DNA from: Actinacidiphila epipremni
GTDB lineage: Bacteria; Actinomycetota; Actinomycetes; Streptomycetales; Streptomycetaceae
Reading direction: 5' to 3'
Assembly: GCF_012034175.1 (NCBI RefSeq)
Contig: NZ_JAATEJ010000008.1
Coordinates: 1 to 64,000, forward strand
Length of the DNA stretch: 64,000 bases
In this document: positions 7,692 to 15,365 of the stretch, piece by piece
How the letters are laid out: each line of letters begins with the position of its first letter
Position numbering within the stretch: the stretch's first letter is position 1
Notes under the pieces: generated by a model
Database searches by the model: none
What the model was told of the DNA's origin: nothing
Seen by the model: the letters and a program-made list of their open reading frames with translations, nothing else
Translations under genes and position numbers: made by a program

Positions 7692-8399
7692 ATGGCGGGC
7701 CACGACGCGCCGACCACGCCGGGCGGCGGCGGCACACCGGTCAGCGGCACACCGGTCAGCGGCGGCACGGGACGACGGCGCGACCGGCGGCCCAGGGACC
7801 TGCAAGCCCAGCCCTTCCCCGCCGTGCCGCCCGGAGCGGCCTCCGACCCGGCGGCGCAGCGCGAGACGCTGGCCCTGCTGCGGCAGTGGGCCGAGCGCGA
7901 CGCCGAGGCCGCCATCGACTGGTACCTGCACGACAAGCGCCTCAAGCGCATCGGCTCCCGGCTGCTCCAGGGCCTCGCGATCGCCTTCGCCGTCGCCGGC
8001 ACCGCCGTCCCGCTCGGCACCGCCGCCTCCGGCGGCTCGGGGCAGGGCTGGGGGTACGTGCTGCTCGCCGTCGCCGCCGGCTGCAAGGGCTTTGACCACT
8101 TCTTCGGCCTGTCCGCCGCCTGGATGCGGGACATCTCCGTCGCCCACGCCCTGCGCACCGAGCTCAACGCGGTACGCCTGGAGTGGGCCGCCGACGTGCT
8201 GCGCGCAGGACCCGGCTCGGACGACCCGCGGCTGCCGCTGGACCGGCAGGAGCTGGAGCGGCAACTCGCCCTGATCGCCCGCCTCGCCGGGGCGGTACGC
8301 GGCCACATCGAGGGCGAGACCGCCGACTGGCAGGCCGACTTCACCTCCACCCTCAGCCAGCTGCACGGCCAGGGCGCCCTGCCCGGGGTGGAACGCTGA
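7692..8399 (+). CDS. SLATT-domain two-transmembrane protein
   Basis: A 235-residue membrane protein. A disordered Pro/Gly/Arg-rich N-terminus (about 1-55, with a duplicated GTPVS element) leads into an amphipathic helix (RETLALLRQWAERDAEAAIDW), a first TM at about 91-110, a second TM from about 120 to 140 and a long helical C-terminus. This layout and the WYLHDKRLKRIGSR entry match SLATT (SMODS- and SLOG-associated two-TM effector) domains. Such proteins are proposed pore-forming or membrane-acting effectors in prokaryotic conflict systems. The ATG at 7692 has a purine-rich ribosome site. It is followed after 64 nt by the large EccC-like ATPase, so they are probably one operon. The effector role is inference. 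Confidence 0.75.
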   Translation: MAGHDAPTTPGGGGTPVSGTPVSGGTGRRRDRRPRDLQAQPFPAVPPGAASDPAAQRETLALLRQWAERDAEAAIDWYLHDKRLKRIGSRLLQGLAIAFAVAGTAVPLGTAASGGSGQGWGYVLLAVAAGCKGFDHFFGLSAAWMRDISVAHALRTELNAVRLEWAADVLRAGPGSDDPRLPLDRQELERQLALIARLAGAVRGHIEGETADWQADFTSTLSQLHGQGALPGVER

Positions 8400-8463
8400 A
8401 CGTGCGGGGCGGACGGACGGCCCGACCGGGGGCCGGCAGCGGCGGGAAGGGGGCGGCGGCCCG

Positions 8464-11400
8464 ATGAGCAGGATCCTCACCGTGGTGACCGCGCGCGGCG
8501 CCGAGCACGACGTCGAGCTGACCGCACCGGAGTCCCTGACGATGTGGGACCTGGCCGTCGCGTGCGACCGCGAGTGGCACGGCCTGTGGCGCGAGCCGCC
8601 GTTCGCCGCGTACGACCAGCACGACGGCATCCACGCCCCCCGGCTCAGCGCCGGCGGCGACTGGCTCCCGCCCGACCTGACGCTCGCCGAGTCGCCGTTA
8701 CGGGACGGGGTACGCCTCGGCCTGGCCGTCACGGTGCCCCCGCCGGAGGAGCCGAGCCCGCTGACGTACCCGAAGAGCGACGGCACCCGGCACGTCGAGG
8801 TGTGCGTCGTCGCCGGCGAGGCGGCCGGCAGCAAGGCGGTGCTGCGCTGGGAGCCGGGCCGCTTCGTCGAGCTGTTCACCGAACGGCTCGCCCCCGGCGA
8901 CGCGGTGCGCGTCGAGATGGCGGACTCCGGCGACCTGAAAGTCCGCAGGATCACCGGGACGCCCTCGGTGCCCGGCGTGCGCAACGGGACCCGGGCGTTC
9001 CTGTGGGGCGAGGGAGCACTGCTCACGGTGGGCCGCAGCGTGCTGCGGTGGACCGTCCACGAGGTCCCCGAGCCCGAGGTGCTGCCGCCGGGCGAGCACG
9101 GCACGCTGCTGCTCGACCCGCGGACCCGCCCGCAGTCCCGGCCGCTCGCCGAGGGCGTCCCGGCCGACTTCCCGTCCTCGGCAAGCACGCGTGACCGCTG
9201 GTGGCACGGCGAGATCACCCGCCGCGTCCACCGGATGGAGCGCACCGAGCAGCAACAGGCGCGGCTCGCGCTGCGGGCGCTGGAGAATGTGCCGCTGCTG
9301 TGGCCGCAGCCGGAGGGCGGCATCCGGCCGCTGGCCGGCCTCGCGGCCACCGCCGTGGACCAGGCGGCCGACACCTACCCCGGGCCCGGCACCGCCGCCC
9401 GGCTGGCCGCCTGGCAGCGCGGCCGGCTGTGGCAGCGCCGCCCCGCCGACGCGGACTTCCTCGCCCTGCGCTGCGGCCTGCGCACCGCGATGCCCCCGGG
9501 CAGCGAGCGGCCCGGCTTCCCGCAGAACGAGGGGGCCGTCGCACTGGGCGACTTCGCCGCCCCGGCGGTCGCCGTGCTGCCGCGGACCGGCGTGACCGGC
9601 GTCGTCGGCACCGGCGACCTGCCGCGCCGCCTCGCCGGCTGGTTCGCGCTCCAGGCCGCGCTCCACCACAGCCCCGAGCACGTCACCCTGCGCGTCGTCA
9701 CCGACCCGGAAGGCGCCGGGCAGTGGCGGTGGGTGCGGTGGCTGCCGCACTCCTCCGCCGCGCTCGACGAGGGCAAGGCCGCCCGCGTGCACGCCGACCC
9801 GACGTCCATCGCCCGGCAGATCGACCGGCTGCTCCAATTGGTGGGCGACCGGCAGAGCGCGGCCGAGGCGGCGTCGCGCCGCATCCGGGAGGCGGAAGCC
9901 GGGCAGGCGCTGCAGCCCTCCCCGCCCCTGTTCGACTTCGACGGCCGCAGATACCGGCAGGCGCTGCTGGACAGCACGGAGAGGGCCGGCGCCGTCCCGT
10001 CCGAGAACCTCGCCGCCGCCCCCGACGCGGTGACCCTCGATCCGAGGCGGGAGGCGCTGACGTTCCTCGACCTCATCGAATCGGAGCCCACCACCGCCCA
10101 CCGCCACCACGGCCCCGCCGTCCTGCTGGTCCTGGACGGGATTCGGCGGCTGCGGGTGCTGCCCGGTATCGGCCGGCTGCTCAAGGAAGGCCCCGCAGCC
10201 GGCGTCCACGTCCTCTGCCTGGCCGCGGAGACGCGGCAACTCCCCCCGGAATGCCGCCACATCATCGACCTCGGCGACGGCAGCGCCCCCACGATCACCG
10301 CGGGCGACGCGGCACCGTACCCGTTCGTACCCGACCTGCCGCCGGCCGGCTGGTGCGAGGGGCCGGCCCGGGCGCTGGCCCCGCTGCGGGACGCCGACGC
10401 CGTACGGCACGCCCGGGACCTCGCGGCGCTGCCGCTGCCCGAACTGCTCGGCCTGGAGGAGCCCGGCGACCCGGCGCCGATCGTCGCGCGCTGGTCGGCG
10501 GTGCCGCGCTCGACGGCCGCGGTGGTGGGGCAGGCCGCCGCGTCGCCGTTCGAGCTGGACCTGCGGCTGCACGGCCCGCACGCCCTGGTCGCGGGCGGCC
10601 GGGACTCGGGTCTTGCCGACTTCCTGCGGACGTGGACGGTCTCGCTCGGGGTGGCCAACCGGCCCGACGAGCTGAGCTTCGTGCTCTTCGACTACCAGGG
10701 CGGCGCCGCCTTCGGGCCCGCCGCCGACCTGCCGCACGTCACCCGGCTGGTCACCGACCTGGACGCCCGCGAGGCCGACCGGGTGCTGGACCGGCTCTCG
10801 GCGGCGCTGCGGGTCCGCGAGGCACAGCTCACCGCGAGCGGGACCAAGGACATCGACGACTACCAGGAGCTGCGCGCCCGCCGCAGCCTGCCGCCGCTGC
10901 CCCGGCTCGTGCTGGTCGTCGCGGAGCTGGCGACCCTCGCCCGCGACCTGCCGCAGTTCGTGCCGGGGCTGGTCCGCATCGCCCGGCGCGGGCGCTCGCT
11001 CGGCGTGCACCTGCTGCTGGCGACCCAGCGGCCCTCCGGCGTCCTCGCCCCCGAGATCCGGGCCGACACCCACCTGCGTATCGCCCTGCGGCTCGGCTCC
11101 GCCGCCGAGAGCGCCGACGTCATCGACGCCCCCGACGCCGCCGCGATCGCCCGCACCACCCCCGGCCGGGCCTTCGTCCGCACTGGCGCGCAGGAGCTGA
11201 CGGAGTTCCAGGCCGCCGCCCCGTACGCGTACGACGACCCGCGGGCCGCCGGCCGGCCGGTCACGATCCGCGAACTCGACGGCGACCGCGACCCGGGGCC
11301 CGCGGACGCCGGCCCGATGCGCAGCCACCTCGGCCCGCTGGTCCAGGCGGTCGCCGCAGCCGCCGAAACCCTCGGCGTGCACGCCGTCCCCGGGCCGCTG

Positions 11401-13305
11401 CCGGAACCGCTCCCGAGCGTCCTCACCCTCTCCGAGGCATCCGCCCTGCCCGCCCCCGCCGCGCCGCCGCACGACCTCGCACCGGTCGCGTACGGCGTGG
11501 AGGAGCTGGCCGACGAGATCGGCCGGCAGCCCGCGCTGTTCGACCTCGCGGGCGAAGGGGCGCTCGCCGCGACCGGCGGGCCGCGCAGCGGCAAGTCGCA
11601 GTTCCTGCGCACCCTGGCGGCGGCGCTCGCCGTCCGGCACGGCACCGCGGACGTCCACCTGTTCGGCATCGACTGCGGCAACGGCGCCCTCCAGGCGCTC
11701 GGCGGGCTGCCGCACTGCGGCACCGTCGTCACCCGCGGCCGGGCCGACCACCTGGCCCGGCTGGTCAGCCGGCTCACCGCCGCCCTCTACACCCGCCAGC
11801 AGCTGCTCGCCGAGGGCGGCTTCAGCGACGTCGCCGCCCAGCGGCAGGCCGCGCCCGCCGCCCGCCGGCTGCCGTACCTGGTGCTGCTGCTGGACCGCTG
11901 GGAGGCGCTGCGCGAGCTCGCCGAGCACGGCGGCGGCGAGCGGCTGCCCGACGACCTGCGGCGGCTGATGCGCGACGGCGGCCCGGCCGGCATCCGGGTG
12001 GTGCTCACCGCCGACGCGGCCGGCGGCCTGGACCCCGACACGGCCGCCCTGGCCACCGAGCACCTGGTGCTGGACCGCCGGGACCCCGCCGACTACCGCG
12101 CCCTCGGCGTCGATCCGCCGCAGGGCCACCTCGCACCGGGCCGGGCGCTGCGCGCGTTCAGCTCCGTCGAGCTGCAGATCGCCCTGGTCGACGGCGACCT
12201 CACCTCGCGCGGGCAGAGCGACGCGCTGGACCGGCTCGCCGCCGGGCTGCGCGAGCGCGACGCGCACGTACCGGATGCGCGCAGGCCGTTCACCATCGAC
12301 GACGCGCCGCGCGCCGCCGAGCAGTTCCACGTCGGGCCCGGCAAGGGCCGCCCGGTCGGCCGCGAGGACGTCCTGGCATGGCTGCGCGACCGGCAGTCCA
12401 CCGGCGCCTGCGCCGCGCTGCTCGGACCGCGCCGGGCCGGCAAGACCTGGGTGCTGGAGGAGCTGTCGCGGCGGCTGGCCGCCGACGGCGGCCGGCATGA
12501 CGTCCACCGGCTGACGGTGCCGCCGCCCAGCGCCCCGGTCGACAGCCCCGACGCCCTCGCCGGCCTCCTCGACCGCGGTGTGCGCGACACCGCCGGGCCC
12601 GCCGAGGCGCTGCTGGACAAGGCGGCCGGCGCCCACGCGGGGCGGCTGGTCTTCCTGCTGGACGAGGTGGGGCGGCTCGCCGGGTACGACCCGGTCGCCG
12701 TGTCCTGGCTGCGCGACCTCGGGCAGGCCGGCGCGTGGCTGCTCTACACCGGCACCGAGAAGGACTGGCGCACCGTCGTGCGGCGCGCCCTGACCGCGCC
12801 GGGCTCCAGCTTCGGCAACGACGTCAACGCCCGGCTGCTCGGGCCGCTGGACGAGGAGGCCGCGCTGGACTTCCTGTCCGGCACCGCCGCCAACCTGGGC
12901 GTCGCCCTGGACCGCGGCACCGTGGCCGCCGCGATCGTGCGCCACGTCGGCAGCTGGCCCTTCTACCTCCAGGTGGCCGGCGACGCCGTCGTACGGGCCG
13001 TGCAGGGCAACGACCTTGGCCCGCTGACCGGTACGGACGCGCTGCACGCGCTCATCGAGCGGCGGCTGCTCGACGAGTGGTCGCAGCACTTCGCGTCCCG
13101 CTGGGCCGAGATCGGCCCGGCCGGGCGGGCCGCGCTGCTGGCCGAGCCCGGGCAGATGCCGGGCGCCGCGACCCCGGCGCAGCGCCAGGACCTGCGGGAC
13201 GTCGGGCTGCTGCGGCCCGGCGAGGTGTGGCTGGACGACCGGCCGCTGCTGGCGTGGATCGCCAGGAACGAGATCTCTTTGCGTGACGGGGAGTTACCTG
13301 CATGA
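8464..13305 (+). CDS. Giant EccC/FtsK-like ATPase with extra C-terminal AAA module
   Basis: This protein has 1613 residues. Residues 1-90 form a beta-rich region that may be ubiquitin-like or FHA-like. Residues about 685-930 are an EccC-type FtsK module with a ruined P-loop (GGRDSGLAD from 711) and Walker B changed to VVAEL (A820 for Asp), although the downstream ATQRP and SAAES motifs remain. Residues about 1010-1200 form a second EccC-type module with intact Walker A GGPRSGKS (1038-1045) and GIDCGNGAL. From about 1300 a STAND-like AAA module follows, with GPRRAGKT (1321-1328) and LLDEVG (D1400, E1401). EccC motors translocate proteins in type VII secretion, yet no WXG100 substrate or EccB/D/E gene is nearby. 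Two in-frame TTA codons (8698 and 13294) suggest bldA control. The stop overlaps the next ATG by 4 nt. Confidence 0.8.
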   Translation: MSRILTVVTARGAEHDVELTAPESLTMWDLAVACDREWHGLWREPPFAAYDQHDGIHAPRLSAGGDWLPPDLTLAESPLRDGVRLGLAVTVPPPEEPSPLTYPKSDGTRHVEVCVVAGEAAGSKAVLRWEPGRFVELFTERLAPGDAVRVEMADSGDLKVRRITGTPSVPGVRNGTRAFLWGEGALLTVGRSVLRWTVHEVPEPEVLPPGEHGTLLLDPRTRPQSRPLAEGVPADFPSSASTRDRWWHGEITRRVHRMERTEQQQARLALRALENVPLLWPQPEGGIRPLAGLAATAVDQAADTYPGPGTAARLAAWQRGRLWQRRPADADFLALRCGLRTAMPPGSERPGFPQNEGAVALGDFAAPAVAVLPRTGVTGVVGTGDLPRRLAGWFALQAALHHSPEHVTLRVVTDPEGAGQWRWVRWLPHSSAALDEGKAARVHADPTSIARQIDRLLQLVGDRQSAAEAASRRIREAEAGQALQPSPPLFDFDGRRYRQALLDSTERAGAVPSENLAAAPDAVTLDPRREALTFLDLIESEPTTAHRHHGPAVLLVLDGIRRLRVLPGIGRLLKEGPAAGVHVLCLAAETRQLPPECRHIIDLGDGSAPTITAGDAAPYPFVPDLPPAGWCEGPARALAPLRDADAVRHARDLAALPLPELLGLEEPGDPAPIVARWSAVPRSTAAVVGQAAASPFELDLRLHGPHALVAGGRDSGLADFLRTWTVSLGVANRPDELSFVLFDYQGGAAFGPAADLPHVTRLVTDLDAREADRVLDRLSAALRVREAQLTASGTKDIDDYQELRARRSLPPLPRLVLVVAELATLARDLPQFVPGLVRIARRGRSLGVHLLLATQRPSGVLAPEIRADTHLRIALRLGSAAESADVIDAPDAAAIARTTPGRAFVRTGAQELTEFQAAAPYAYDDPRAAGRPVTIRELDGDRDPGPADAGPMRSHLGPLVQAVAAAAETLGVHAVPGPLPEPLPSVLTLSEASALPAPAAPPHDLAPVAYGVEELADEIGRQPALFDLAGEGALAATGGPRSGKSQFLRTLAAALAVRHGTADVHLFGIDCGNGALQALGGLPHCGTVVTRGRADHLARLVSRLTAALYTRQQLLAEGGFSDVAAQRQAAPAARRLPYLVLLLDRWEALRELAEHGGGERLPDDLRRLMRDGGPAGIRVVLTADAAGGLDPDTAALATEHLVLDRRDPADYRALGVDPPQGHLAPGRALRAFSSVELQIALVDGDLTSRGQSDALDRLAAGLRERDAHVPDARRPFTIDDAPRAAEQFHVGPGKGRPVGREDVLAWLRDRQSTGACAALLGPRRAGKTWVLEELSRRLAADGGRHDVHRLTVPPPSAPVDSPDALAGLLDRGVRDTAGPAEALLDKAAGAHAGRLVFLLDEVGRLAGYDPVAVSWLRDLGQAGAWLLYTGTEKDWRTVVRRALTAPGSSFGNDVNARLLGPLDEEAALDFLSGTAANLGVALDRGTVAAAIVRHVGSWPFYLQVAGDAVVRAVQGNDLGPLTGTDALHALIERRLLDEWSQHFASRWAEIGPAGRAALLAEPGQMPGAATPAQRQDLRDVGLLRPGEVWLDDRPLLAWIARNEISLRDGELPA

Positions 13306-15365
13306 GCGTCTTCCGGCCGAGCCAGTCCTACCGCGCCGACCTCGACGTCAGACTCGGCGGCGGGCGGCTGCCCAGCTGGATCCGGCCCGCCGCCGAGGGC
13401 GCCGCGCCCAACAGCGCGGCCTGGCTGGTCGTCATGCCGCGCCGGGCCGGCAAGACCTGGCTCGCGCACGGCATCGCCGGCGCCCGCCCCGCCGGCCGTA
13501 CCGTCCAGGTCGACCTGCGCTCGTCGGCGTCGGTGCGCAAGACCAAGCTCGGCTGCCTGACCGGCGGCAAGACCGCCCCGCCGGTCGCGGCCGGCCAGCT
13601 CGTCATCGTCGACGAGCCCGCGCTCGCCCGGCCCGGCGGCCCCGGCGTCGACCCGGCCGTGCTCGCCGCCGGCCTGCACCGCGTCGAGGACACCGGCGCC
13701 ACCGCCCTGGTGCTCGCCACCCCCGCCGAGAGCAAGCTGCTCGTCCCGCACCTCGGCCCCGACGTACGCAAGGACGTCCTGCGCCCGCCCGTCCTGGACG
13801 CCGCCGAGTGCGCGCGGATGGCGGCCCGGGCCCCGCAGTGGGCGCCGGAGCTGGTACGGCGGATCGCCGCGGCCGAGCCGGGCTGGCTGCACACCCCCTT
13901 CCTGCTGGAACTCGCCCTGCACGCCGCCGAGGAGCACCCCGACCTGCGGGCCGACCTCGACGCGGTGCTGAGCGCGGCGGCGGAGGAGGCCGAGGACCGG
14001 CACGAATACATCGCCCAGTGGTTCGGCAACGGCCTCGCCGAGCAGCACCGCGCCGCCCTGCGCGCCGCCCGCTGGCACACCGCGGGCCTGCCCGTCGCCC
14101 TCGACCCGGCCGACGCCGCGCTGTACGTGTACGGGGCCGCGCCGGCCGCCGCACAAGCCCCCGCCGCCCAGGCCCCCGTTCCAGCCCCCGCCGCCGCCCG
14201 CGCCTCGCTCGCCGACGACCCCGTGCTCGGCCGCCACCTGCCCGAGGTGCTGCGGGTCCACCACATCTCCGACCTGCACCACGGCGGGCGGCTGTCGGCC
14301 ACCGTCGATACCAAGGACCGCACCGCCGCCGGGCACACCATCGCCGCGCTCGCCGGCGCCGGCACCGCGCTGGACAGCTACCTCGACCACGTACGCCAGC
14401 TCGCCGCGCAGGGCCGCGCCCCGCACCTGGTCGTCGTCACCGGCGACCTCGTCGACCGCCCCTCGGCCGCGCACGGCGAGCAGGCCCGTACATGGCTCGC
14501 GGCGCTGGCCGGCCTGCTCGCCCCGCACCGCGACCTGCGTACCGGCGACCCGCGCGTGCTGCTGGTCGGCGGCAACCACGACGTGTCCTGGGACCTCGCC
14601 CTCGACCCGTCCCCGCAGGCCCGGCACCAGTGGTTCGCCGACACCTTCGCCGGCCTGCCGCACCCCGACCTGCACCTCGCCGACCCGCGCGAGCGCCGGC
14701 TGCACATCACGTACCCCGGCGTGGGCCTGCGCTTCGCGCTGCTCGGCAGCGCCGAGTCCGGCGGCGAGGCCGCCCACGACGCCGACCGCGAGCGGCTGGC
14801 CGCCTTCCTGGCGCGGTACGTGGCCGCGGGCGAGCAGGAGAGCGCCGACGTGGGCGCGGTCGTCCGGGACTTCGAGCGGCACGACCCGGGCGTCATCGCC
14901 CGCGGCGTCCTCGACCGGCTCGCGCCCGAACCCGGCTACGTCACCGTCGCCGCGCTGCACCACCCGCTCTCGCCGGTCCCGGCGGTCGAGGTCGCGCCCT
15001 ACTCCGGCGTCGTCAACGCCGGGCAGGCCAAACGCGCGCTGACCACGGCCCGTGCGTCCCTGGTCCTGCACGGCCACACCCATCTGGCCTTCGCCGCCGC
15101 CGAGCGGCTGCTGGACGCCGGCCCGCCGTGGACGCTGCGCATCGCCGGCGCCCCGGCGCTCGCCAGCCGCGACACCGAGGAGCGCAACGGCTACAACGAA
15201 CTCCTCGTCGCCCGCGAGGGCGGCGCCCACACCCTGGCCTTCCGCACCGTCCGCCTCGACGGCGGGCAGTGGGCCCCCGGTCCCGTCCACGCCTTCCGGC
15301 CCGGCGCCCCGCAGGAGCACCCGCTCGCCGAGCTGTGCGCGGACGTGCCGGGTCAGGCCCGGTAG
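13302..15365 (+). CDS. AAA ATPase fused to calcineurin-like phosphoesterase
   Basis: A 687-residue fusion. The N-terminal half is an ATPase with Walker A PRRAGKT (46-52) and Walker B VIVDEP (D104, E105). Its PRRAGKTW octapeptide is identical to that in the third module of the preceding protein, which points to related ATPase domains. An Ala/Pro linker lies near 285-300. The C-terminal half is a full calcineurin-type metallophosphoesterase: HISDLH (H321, D324), VTGDLVD (D382), GGNHD (N425, H426, D427), ALHHPL and HGHTH (H592, H594). All metal ligands are intact, so it should be active on a phosphodiester or phosphomonoester, perhaps a nucleotide or nucleic acid. Translation is coupled to the upstream gene. 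Its last 13 bp overlap the convergent acyl-CoA ligase gene. Confidence 0.8.
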   Translation: MSVFRPSQSYRADLDVRLGGGRLPSWIRPAAEGAAPNSAAWLVVMPRRAGKTWLAHGIAGARPAGRTVQVDLRSSASVRKTKLGCLTGGKTAPPVAAGQLVIVDEPALARPGGPGVDPAVLAAGLHRVEDTGATALVLATPAESKLLVPHLGPDVRKDVLRPPVLDAAECARMAARAPQWAPELVRRIAAAEPGWLHTPFLLELALHAAEEHPDLRADLDAVLSAAAEEAEDRHEYIAQWFGNGLAEQHRAALRAARWHTAGLPVALDPADAALYVYGAAPAAAQAPAAQAPVPAPAAARASLADDPVLGRHLPEVLRVHHISDLHHGGRLSATVDTKDRTAAGHTIAALAGAGTALDSYLDHVRQLAAQGRAPHLVVVTGDLVDRPSAAHGEQARTWLAALAGLLAPHRDLRTGDPRVLLVGGNHDVSWDLALDPSPQARHQWFADTFAGLPHPDLHLADPRERRLHITYPGVGLRFALLGSAESGGEAAHDADRERLAAFLARYVAAGEQESADVGAVVRDFERHDPGVIARGVLDRLAPEPGYVTVAALHHPLSPVPAVEVAPYSGVVNAGQAKRALTTARASLVLHGHTHLAFAAAERLLDAGPPWTLRIAGAPALASRDTEERNGYNELLVAREGGAHTLAFRTVRLDGGQWAPGPVHAFRPGAPQEHPLAELCADVPGQAR

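Noticed and set aside
8698..13089. A 1463-codon open frame on the minus strand opposite the EccC-like ATPase gene
   Set aside because: It is a mirror frame of a GC-biased gene: the translation is low-complexity Gly/Arg/Pro/Gln sequence without domains, while the plus-strand frame has clear ATPase motifs.
8464..13305. A type VII secretion locus
   Set aside because: Only the EccC-like ATPase is present. There is no WXG100, EccB, EccD, EccE or mycosin gene within reach.
15353..15365. A frame error because two gene ends overlap
   Set aside because: The 13-bp convergent overlap leaves both C-termini with plausible family endings, so it is accepted as real.
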